Below are positions 45,898 through 51,974 of a stretch of DNA of 51,974 nt, one piece after another. Both the position numbers and the translations under genes were made by a program. Positions within the stretch are counted from its first letter, which is position 1. Each line of letters begins with the position of its first letter. Origin of the DNA: MAG-121220-bin8 sp964433845. GTDB taxonomy: Bacteria; Bacteroidota; Bacteroidia; Flavobacteriales; Flavobacteriaceae. The notes under the pieces were generated by a model. It was not told the origin of the DNA. It made no database searches and was given only the letters and a program-made list of their open reading frames with translations. The stretch lies in the NCBI GenBank assembly GCA_964433845.1, contig CAYSTA010000009.1, forward strand, positions 1-51,974, given 5' to 3'.

Positions 45898-47514
45898 ATG
45901 AAATACTTTTTTACTACAATATTTACAATAATGCTTATTATTTCAGGCTGTTCCTCATCAGAACAAAACAATGATAGGCCCAATATATTATTTATAATGT
46001 CAGATGATCATGCTTATCAAGCCATTAGTGCTTATGATGATAGGTTAATACAAACTCCTAATATTGATAGAATTGCTAATGAGGGAATACTTTTTAATAA
46101 TGCATGTGTCACCAATTCGATTTGTGCTCCTTCAAGGGCAGTAATTTTAACTGGAAAACACAGTCACCTTAATGGTAAGATTGATAATCATGCTAAATTT
46201 GATGATTCTCAAATTACTTTCCCTCAACTTTTTAAAAATGCTGGATATCAAACTGCTATGTATGGGAAACTTCATTTTGGCAATAATCCAAAAGGAGTAG
46301 ATGACTTTTTTATTCTTCCTGGTCAAGGAGATTATATTAATCCAAAATTTTTAGGAAAAGACAAAGACACAGTTATTACAGGTTATGTTACAGATGTTAT
46401 TACTGATTTGACTTTAAACTGGTTTAAAACTAAAAGAGATAAAAATAAACCATTTTTAATGATGTATTTGCATAAAGCTCCTCATAGAGCATGGTGGCCA
46501 AGCCCAGAAAAGTTTGCTGAGTTTTATGAAAAAGAATTTCCAGAACCTGTGACTCTATTTGATGATTATTCAGGAAGAGGAACAGCTGCAAAAACAGCAG
46601 AAATGAATATCCTAACCCATATGCAATATATGCATGACAGCAAGGTAAGACCATCAACTATGGAAGAAATGGGCAAGGTAGAACCTGAAATTGTCTACAT
46701 TAAAGGAGATGGATCTTTTATGCGACCAAATGCTGGAGGTTTTAACCGTCCTTTTGGAAGAGCCAATGAAGAGCAAAAGAAAAAATATGATGTTACTCTT
46801 GATAAGATAAACAAGGATTTTAAAGAAAATTGGCCTAATATGAATGATAGAGAAAAAATGAAATGGAAATTTCAAAGGTATATGCAAGACTATTTAGCCA
46901 CTATTTCATCAATAGATGACAATGTTGGAAGAGTATTGAATTATTTAGAAGAAACAGGATTAGATAAAAATACAATTGTAGTATATACGTCTGATCAAGG
47001 CTTTTATTTGGGAGAACATGGATGGTTTGATAAGAGGTTTATTTATGATGAATCTTTTAAAACTCCACTTATGATAAAATGGCCAAATGTAATTAAGCCA
47101 GGAACAACCAATGAAGAAATGGTTCAAAATTTAGATTTTGCTCAAACATTTTTAGAAGCAGCTATGATTGATGCTCCTGATGATATGCAAGGAGAAAGTT
47201 TAATTCCATTGTTAAAAGGAGATACAGAGAGTTGGAATAGAGATGCAGTTTATTACCATTATTATGAATATCCATCTGTTCATATGGCTAAAAGGCATTA
47301 TGGAATTGTAAATAAGGAATATAAATTAGCTCATTTTTATTATGATATAGATGAATGGGAATTGTATGATAGGTTAAATGATCCTAATGAAATGAATAAT
47401 GTTTATAACGATCCAAAATATAAAGATGTTGTAGAAAAATTAACTCAAGAATTAAAAGATTTGAGAATAAAATACAAAGATTCTGAAGAATTGGATAAAA
47501 GTTTTATTTATTAA
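45898..47514 (+). CDS. S1 family sulfatase, N-acetylglucosamine-6-sulfatase-like lipoprotein
   Basis: A 538-aa sulfatase with a lipoprotein signal (TIMLIISG then C18). The metal site is in FIMSDDHAYQA and the formylglycine cysteine is C76 in ICAPSRAVILTGKHSH (canonical). The blocks LHKAPHRAWWPSPEKF and TSDQGFYLGEHGWFDKRF are typical of the group that includes N-acetylglucosamine-6-sulfatases (S1_11 in my recollection). That would point to a glycan with GlcNAc-6-sulfate, but a relaxed specificity is possible. A long insert near residues 220-290 contains several methionines. It follows the previous sulfatase by 2 bases and precedes the esterase by 6. Confidence 0.93.
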   Translation: MKYFFTTIFTIMLIISGCSSSEQNNDRPNILFIMSDDHAYQAISAYDDRLIQTPNIDRIANEGILFNNACVTNSICAPSRAVILTGKHSHLNGKIDNHAKFDDSQITFPQLFKNAGYQTAMYGKLHFGNNPKGVDDFFILPGQGDYINPKFLGKDKDTVITGYVTDVITDLTLNWFKTKRDKNKPFLMMYLHKAPHRAWWPSPEKFAEFYEKEFPEPVTLFDDYSGRGTAAKTAEMNILTHMQYMHDSKVRPSTMEEMGKVEPEIVYIKGDGSFMRPNAGGFNRPFGRANEEQKKKYDVTLDKINKDFKENWPNMNDREKMKWKFQRYMQDYLATISSIDDNVGRVLNYLEETGLDKNTIVVYTSDQGFYLGEHGWFDKRFIYDESFKTPLMIKWPNVIKPGTTNEEMVQNLDFAQTFLEAAMIDAPDDMQGESLIPLLKGDTESWNRDAVYYHYYEYPSVHMAKRHYGIVNKEYKLAHFYYDIDEWELYDRLNDPNEMNNVYNDPKYKDVVEKLTQELKDLRIKYKDSEELDKSFIY

Positions 47515-47520
47515 ATAATT

Positions 47521-48945
47521 ATGAAAAATTATAAATACTATTTTTTTAGTGTTGTTTTTACGCTATTAGTTTTAAATATAAATGCTCAGATAAAAGTAAA
47601 TCCACTTTTTTCTGATGACATGATATTACAAAGAAATTCAGAAGTTGCTATATGGGGAAAAGCAGATGCTAATCAGAAAATTTCTATTCAATCTAGCTGG
47701 GATAAGAAAAAAACTAATACTCAATCAGATGCTGATGGGAATTGGTCAGTAAAAATAGAAACACCAGAAGCTGGTGGTCCGTACAATATTGATATCAAAT
47801 CCTCTAACTCTGCTGTTAAACTATCTAATGTTTTGATTGGAGAGGTTTGGATCGCATCAGGTCAATCCAATATGCAAATGACTCTAAATGGTTACACTCA
47901 TGAGCCTGTTTTAGGTTCATTAGATATGATTGCTAATGCCAATAATAGTAATATTCGTCTTTTTACTTTTAAACGTGTTACAAGCAAAGATCCCATAAGA
48001 GATGTAAAGGGTAAATGGCTAGTTTCTAATTCAGAAAATGCCGCTGTTTTTAGTGCAATAGGGTATTCTTTTGCTAAGTATCTTAATAAAGTGCTGGATG
48101 TCCCTATTGGAATTATTAATACTTCTTGGGGAGGAACTCCAGCTGAAGCTTGGACAGATAGTAAAACTTTAGTAGACAATTTTAAAAAATCTGAAATTAA
48201 AAATTATCGAGAAGGAAAACCTAAGAATCATGATCCCTCAGCTCTTTTTAATGGTATGATTAATCCCCTGATTCCATTTAAAATAAGAGGGGCTCTTTGG
48301 TATCAAGGGGAAAGTAATGTAAGAAGAGCAAATAATTACACGAAACTTATGAATGTGATGATTGAGGGTTGGAGAAGAGAATGGAATCAAGGGTCTTTTC
48401 CTTTTTATTTTGTTCAAATTGCACCATTTAGATATAGTGGAAGCGATAATAGTGAATCAGCTTATTTAAGAGAGGCACAACTAAAAACAATGCTACAAAC
48501 AAAAAATTCAGGAATGGCAGTAACATTAGATATTGGAAATGAATTTAGCATTCATCCTGATAAAAAAATTATTATAGGTAAAAGACTTGCTTACTGGGCA
48601 TTAGCAAAGGATTACAAAATTAAAGGAATCCCATTTTCAGGTCCAGTTTATAAATCAATTGAAATTAAAGAAGATAAAGCTATAGTTGATTTTGATTACG
48701 CTGAATCAGGATTCATTTTTTTAAATAGTAAAATAAATGGTTTTGAAATTGCTGGAGAGGATAAAGTCTTTTATCCTGCTTCTGTAAAAGTTATGTATGG
48801 GAAAAAAAATTCGACACTTACCATATCTAGTGATAAAGTTAAAGAGCCTGTTGCCGTTAGGTATGGGTGGAAAAATTATCTAAAAGGAGATCTTTATAAT
48901 ACACAAGGACTACCTGCTTCATCATTTAGATCTGATAATTGGTAA
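47521..48945 (+). CDS. Sialate/carbohydrate O-acetylesterase (SASA domain), exported
   Basis: A 474-aa secreted SGNH-type esterase with a signal peptide (about 1-22, ends NAQ). The nucleophile is S116 in WIASGQSNMQ. GALWYQGESNV is the second conserved block and SIHPDKKIIIGKRLAYWAL supplies the C-terminal histidine region. An Ig-like N-terminal part (KADANQKISIQSSW and DGNWSVKIETP) is usual for the family. It should remove acetyl esters from sugars; members act on sialic acid but also on plant or algal polysaccharides. It is last in the susC-susD-sulfatase-sulfatase-esterase run and ends 1 base from tetR on the opposite strand. Confidence 0.93.
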   Translation: MKNYKYYFFSVVFTLLVLNINAQIKVNPLFSDDMILQRNSEVAIWGKADANQKISIQSSWDKKKTNTQSDADGNWSVKIETPEAGGPYNIDIKSSNSAVKLSNVLIGEVWIASGQSNMQMTLNGYTHEPVLGSLDMIANANNSNIRLFTFKRVTSKDPIRDVKGKWLVSNSENAAVFSAIGYSFAKYLNKVLDVPIGIINTSWGGTPAEAWTDSKTLVDNFKKSEIKNYREGKPKNHDPSALFNGMINPLIPFKIRGALWYQGESNVRRANNYTKLMNVMIEGWRREWNQGSFPFYFVQIAPFRYSGSDNSESAYLREAQLKTMLQTKNSGMAVTLDIGNEFSIHPDKKIIIGKRLAYWALAKDYKIKGIPFSGPVYKSIEIKEDKAIVDFDYAESGFIFLNSKINGFEIAGEDKVFYPASVKVMYGKKNSTLTISSDKVKEPVAVRYGWKNYLKGDLYNTQGLPASSFRSDNW

Positions 48946-48946
48946 T

Positions 48947-49555
48947 TTATTTAGAAATACTCTTTATAAAACTTTTTATAGAGTTTAGGTAGTTATTGAA
49001 AAGTTTATTATCATCGTATACTTTTCTTATTCCTCTAGTTCCTTCAAATGAACAAATTAAAAGAGTAGCAGCAGCAGCGGAATCTACATCACCTTTAATT
49101 TCATTTTTTTCTTTTCCTTCTTCAATTGTTTGCACTAAAACTTTATACCAATCATCCATTAGTTTTCTTAGAGGAAGTCTAAAGTCATCAATAGAGCATC
49201 CAGTTTCATTAATCAAATTATTTGCAGGACAACCTAATTCTTTTTCTTTTTCAGAGAAATTATCTATTCTTTCAGTGAAAATATGATAAAGTAAATCAGG
49301 AATGTTTACTATACTCTTTTCTTTTAAAGGAGCTATAAATCCATCATGAATTCTTTTACTTAAGATGTTTTCTATTACTTTTTTTCCTATTTCAAGTTTG
49401 TTTTTAAAATGGTGATAAAATGCTCCTTTAGTAAGATTAGTTTTTTTCATAATATCAGGGATACTAGTATGATTAAAACCATTCTCATAAAACATTTGAA
49501 ATGATGTTTCTAAGATTAATTTTTGAGTCGTTAAAGATTTGATCTTTTGATCCAT
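48947..49555 (-). CDS. TetR/AcrR family transcriptional regulator
   Basis: A 202-aa repressor-type protein. The N-terminal helix-turn-helix (about 10-57) has the family pattern ILETSFQMFYENGFNHTSIPDIMKKTNLTKGAFYHHFKNK. The C-terminal ligand domain contains LGCPANNLINETGCSID with two cysteines near residues 100-110, a place where redox-sensing TetR proteins such as NemR have a key cysteine; that comparison is inference. It diverges from the DUF2892 gene across 127 bases that hold an inverted repeat suited to its binding, so it more likely controls that cluster and itself than the sugar locus it abuts tail to tail. Confidence 0.93.
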   Translation of the reverse strand: MDQKIKSLTTQKLILETSFQMFYENGFNHTSIPDIMKKTNLTKGAFYHHFKNKLEIGKKVIENILSKRIHDGFIAPLKEKSIVNIPDLLYHIFTERIDNFSEKEKELGCPANNLINETGCSIDDFRLPLRKLMDDWYKVLVQTIEEGKEKNEIKGDVDSAAAATLLICSFEGTRGIRKVYDDNKLFNNYLNSIKSFIKSISK

Positions 49556-49586
49556 TTTATTGATTTTGAGGTAATTAACATAAACG

Positions 49587-49602
49587 CATACTCTAAAGTA
49601 TG
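49587..49602. promoter_or_regulatory. Probable TetR operator (CATACT-N4-AGTATG)
   Basis: A perfect 6-bp inverted repeat with a 4-base spacer, 31 bases upstream of the tetR ATG and 80 bases upstream of the DUF2892 ATG. Read from the tetR side it covers a TACTTTAG near-match to the -7 box, so binding would block tetR transcription. The size and shape are usual for TetR operators. Confidence 0.5.
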
Positions 49603-49682
49603 TAATATTAACTTTTTAATTATATTTATTAATAATTATTTATCAACACCTGTTAATATTATTACTCTAAACAACTAATCAC

Positions 49683-49907
49683 ATGAATAAAAAAAACATT
49701 ATTAAAGTAAGAGTACATGATGGAATAGTAGGAATTTTAAATATCAGTTCTATCTTGCTTGCAAGTGAATTCGGAATAAATTGGATTTATGTTGCAGTAG
49801 GTGTAGCTGTTTTACAAATTGCTAGTCCAATTACAAAATTTTGTCCAGTTTACACTATTTTAAATAAAATCATGCCTGATACGGATCCTATACAAAATGG
49901 AAAGTAG
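49683..49907 (+). CDS. DUF2892 small membrane protein
   Basis: A 74-aa protein with two hydrophobic helices (about 13-28 and 33-48) followed by SPITKFCPVYTILNKIMP, the CP-x-Y signature of DUF2892, the membrane part found in YgaP-type rhodanese proteins. No rhodanese domain is attached. Function is unknown; such proteins sit in the inner membrane. It is the first gene after the TetR operator and lies 3 bases before the NTF2-like gene. Confidence 0.82.
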   Translation: MNKKNIIKVRVHDGIVGILNISSILLASEFGINWIYVAVGVAVLQIASPITKFCPVYTILNKIMPDTDPIQNGK

Positions 49908-49910
49908 TAA

Positions 49911-50366
49911 ATGTGTCTTTTAAAATATACTTATAGCAGTTTAATATTCTTTATTTTTTTTGGTCCGTTATATTCTCAGAGTCCAATTTCAATTAAAGAT
50001 TCACTGGATATTATGAAAGTGATGGATTTTCAAGAAAAAGCTTGGAATAATGGAGATATTGATTCTTTTATGAATGGATATTTAATGTCTGAAGAACTTG
50101 TTTTTTCAGGATCTAATGGTCCTATATATGGTTGGAATGCAACCAAAGAAAGATATAAAAGATCATATCCAGATCTAAAGACAATGGGAAAATTGTCTTT
50201 TACTGTAAAAAAGATTAAATCTTTATCTAAAAAAACGGCATATTTAATAGGAGAATATTATTTGAAAAGAACTATTGAAGATAGTTATGGGCATTTTACT
50301 TTAATTTGGAAAAAAGTAAATGGTGAATGGCTTATTGTAAGTGATCACACTTCCTCTTCAAATTAA
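49911..50366 (+). CDS. Exported NTF2-like (DUF4440/SnoaL-type) protein
   Basis: A 151-aa protein with a signal peptide (about 1-23, ends LYSQ). The rest follows the DUF4440-like cone fold: a first helix FQEKAWNNGDIDSFMNGYL, then LVFSGSNGPIYGWNATKERYKRSYPD, and a final sheet HFTLIWKKVNGEWLIVSDHTSS. The family includes enzymes and binding proteins, so activity cannot be assigned. It is 3 bases from the DUF2892 gene and is probably under the same TetR control. Confidence 0.82.
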   Translation: MCLLKYTYSSLIFFIFFGPLYSQSPISIKDSLDIMKVMDFQEKAWNNGDIDSFMNGYLMSEELVFSGSNGPIYGWNATKERYKRSYPDLKTMGKLSFTVKKIKSLSKKTAYLIGEYYLKRTIEDSYGHFTLIWKKVNGEWLIVSDHTSSSN

Positions 50367-50424
50367 TAATTATCTTGTATTTTTACTAAATAATAATCTG
50401 ATTATATAACAAAAAAATAAATTT

Positions 50425-50769
50425 ATGAATTCTACAAATGCTAATTATTTAAATTCTATATGTTTAATTGTAATAGGAACATGGGGTTACTTTGAAGTTT
50501 CCTCACCAACTGCTCTAATTCCTGTAGGTTTTGGAGTTGCTCTACTTTTATGTTCATCTGGAATTAAAAATGAAAATAAAGTTATAGCTCATATTGCTGT
50601 TCTTTTGACTTTGGTTATTTTATTATCACTAGCTGGTATGAGACTTCCAAAATCAATTGATCAAGGGGGGATAGGTCTAATTAGAGTTCTTTTAATGATA
50701 GGGACATCCGCTTTATCAATGCTTTATTTTGTTAAAAGTTTTATTGCTAATAGAAATGCTAATAAATAA
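50425..50769 (+). CDS. Small membrane protein of unknown function
   Basis: A 114-aa protein with about four hydrophobic helices (about 9-24, 29-46, 52-71 and 82-104), and loops containing AGMRLPKSIDQGG. I do not recognise a family. Alanine-, leucine- and isoleucine-rich helices and a short charged C-terminus suggest an inner-membrane protein. It follows the NTF2-like gene by 58 bases and ends just before a hairpin terminator. Confidence 0.72.
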   Translation: MNSTNANYLNSICLIVIGTWGYFEVSSPTALIPVGFGVALLLCSSGIKNENKVIAHIAVLLTLVILLSLAGMRLPKSIDQGGIGLIRVLLMIGTSALSMLYFVKSFIANRNANK

Positions 50770-50790
50770 TTTTCTTTTCTAATTTAAAAT

Positions 50791-50824
50791 AAAAAAACCT
50801 TCAATAGCATTGAAGGTTTTTTTA
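50791..50824. terminator. Bidirectional intrinsic terminator
   Basis: CCTTCAAT (50798-50805) and ATTGAAGG (50809-50816) form a perfect stem with a 3-base loop. An A-run lies on one side and a T-run on the other, so the element works on both strands. It separates the convergent membrane-protein gene (+) and the helical-repeat gene (-). Confidence 0.82.
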
Positions 50825-50843
50825 TTTAATATATTATTTGATT

Positions 50844-51968
50844 CTATTTTGGAATACCAGATCCTCCAAATGGAGCCCAGTTTGCATGAACCATTTTCCA
50901 TCCAGAATTAGTCGAAATCCACACAGCGGATGCTCTTGTACTATAATCAACTTTTTCATTAGTTTCATTAAGAGTATAGTCACCACTTGCATAAAATGTC
51001 AATACAGCCATTGTCATATCAGGAGAAAAATTGACTTCAATGTCTCTTAAATCAAAATTATTCCATTTGAAATTTCTTTTTTCAAGAAAACGTTCTTCTG
51101 TTTGTTCATAGAACTCTGTTAGACTTGAGTCTCCAGATGTTAATTTAACACCTTCAGCAATATATTTATTCCATTCCTCTAAATTTTGATCTTCAATTGC
51201 TTGTTGAACATTTATTTGAGCTTCCTTTAGACCTTTAATTAAATTTTCTTTATTTAAATTTCTAAAATAAGTACGCAGTTTAGGTAGGTAAGGAGATGCA
51301 AAAGGAGCATAGTCATAAGCCTTTAACTGACTATCAACCGCTTTTTTATAATCACCTTCCATTGCAGCAATTTCGGCTTGTGAGTCTAATGCATTAGGTC
51401 CTTGATGGATTGTAAGGGATTTAAATAGAGATGAATAAGCAGCTTCATAGTTGCCTTCTCTTGCTTGGGAATAGGCTATTGCATTGTGAGCACTTGCAGC
51501 GTTTGCAGGGAACCGATTCGCAAATCTTTTCATAGCTTCCATGTCGTTGTAACTTGTATTAAGCCAATTTATCAGTGGGCTATCTGGGTGCATTGCTACT
51601 GCCTTTTTTGCAGCTGCTTGAAAATTTTCGTTTGGAGTGGAAAGAAGCATAAACCATGCTTTTTCAATTTCATTAAGTGAATTAGTATTAATTTTTTGAA
51701 GTTTAGCTGATCTAGAACCCCAATCTTTATTATTGCTTGCTGCAGCAGCTAGAACTAATTTGGCACATTCACAATCTTTATCGATAACTAAAGCAGCTCT
51801 AGCCATTCCTACCGCCATAAGGTGCTCAAGATTTGCAAGATGCTCAATTGATTCGTTAACTATCGCAGATGCGTCCTTATCACATGAACTTTTTTCAATC
51901 CATTGTTGTGCATTGGAATTAAAAATAAATACAATGGAGAATATTGATAATAGTAGAATTTTTTTCAT
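50844..51968 (-). CDS. Exported helical-repeat protein with NTF2-like C-terminal domain
   Basis: A 374-aa protein with a signal peptide (about 1-20, ends SNAQ). Residues about 25-245 form TPR-like helical repeats, rich in alanine (MARAALVIDKDCECAKLVLAAAA, IAAMEGDYKKAVDSQLKAYD). Residues about 250-374 resemble an NTF2/SnoaL-type domain (VQQAIEDQNLEEWNKYI, FKWNNFDLRDIEVNFSPD, STRASAVWISTNSGWKMVHANWAPF). The N-terminal SSCDKDA and CECAK stretches contain three cysteines that could form disulfides. Function is unknown. It is complete within the window, with its ATG 6 bases from the end, and converges on the preceding gene across a hairpin. Confidence 0.8.
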   Translation of the reverse strand: MKKILLLSIFSIVFIFNSNAQQWIEKSSCDKDASAIVNESIEHLANLEHLMAVGMARAALVIDKDCECAKLVLAAAASNNKDWGSRSAKLQKINTNSLNEIEKAWFMLLSTPNENFQAAAKKAVAMHPDSPLINWLNTSYNDMEAMKRFANRFPANAASAHNAIAYSQAREGNYEAAYSSLFKSLTIHQGPNALDSQAEIAAMEGDYKKAVDSQLKAYDYAPFASPYLPKLRTYFRNLNKENLIKGLKEAQINVQQAIEDQNLEEWNKYIAEGVKLTSGDSSLTEFYEQTEERFLEKRNFKWNNFDLRDIEVNFSPDMTMAVLTFYASGDYTLNETNEKVDYSTRASAVWISTNSGWKMVHANWAPFGGSGIPK

Positions 51969-51974
51969 AATTAT

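Noticed and set aside
49621..49628. TATATTTA as promoter of the DUF2892 gene
   Set aside because: One mismatch to TAnnTTTG and no TTG about 20 bases upstream; too weak to list as a feature.
1..51974. tRNA genes, CRISPR arrays, insertion sequences, prophage or toxin-antitoxin genes
   Set aside because: The intergenic gaps are short and none holds a tRNA-like fold or regular repeats; no transposase, integrase, Cas or toxin motif appears in any translated frame.

Overview
The window looks like a chromosomal segment of a marine member of the Flavobacteriia (Bacteroidota). The DNA is very AT-rich. It carries a SusC/SusD pair, an OstA-like LPS-transport protein, an M23 peptidase, a DUF349 repeat protein, TAnnTTTG-type promoter boxes, and a ZapA / ncRNA / RNase Y neighbourhood. 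Genes are tightly packed: no gene-free stretch exceeds about 200 bases, and several tail-to-tail neighbours overlap. I saw no tRNA, rRNA, CRISPR array, insertion sequence or phage gene.

Region 1 (1-19745) is housekeeping. On the minus strand: heme A synthase (cut by the window edge), CCA-adding enzyme, TsaC and DapD. On the plus strand: ruvX, def and mazG. A long minus-strand run follows: TrmH-type rRNA methyltransferase, Ste24-like M48 protease, RelA/SpoT, Fur, PurA, OstA-like protein, a class III aminotransferase, a TPR protein, two tandem DUF368 proteins, AroE and a DUF349 protein.

Region 2 (19808-26393) holds ornithine aminotransferase and a cysteine desulfurase (+) and a secreted M23 peptidase (-). 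Next comes a cell-division cluster: a small coiled-coil protein, ZapA, a structured ncRNA (probably 6S) and RNase Y.

Region 3 (26386-48945) is the most interesting part: a polysaccharide utilisation locus (PUL) for a sulfated, galactose-containing glycan. It encodes six predicted exported S1 sulfatases, a GH2 beta-galactosidase, a SusC/SusD uptake pair and a sialate/carbohydrate O-acetylesterase. The Leloir genes galE-galK-galT lie in line with one of the sulfatases. The implied route is glycan capture by SusCD, removal of sulfate and acetyl groups outside the cell or in the periplasm, galactose release by GH2, and conversion of galactose by GalK/GalT/GalE. No PUL regulator and no sulfatase-maturing enzyme are visible in the window.

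Region 4 (48947-51968) has a TetR regulator facing away from a DUF2892 membrane protein, a secreted NTF2-like protein and a small membrane protein. After a bidirectional hairpin comes an exported helical-repeat protein with an NTF2-like C-terminus.

No wholly new system is certain. The best leads are the composition of the PUL, a sulfatase with an atypical maturation motif, the ncRNA between zapA and rny, the coiled-coil partner of ZapA, and the tandem DUF368 pair.
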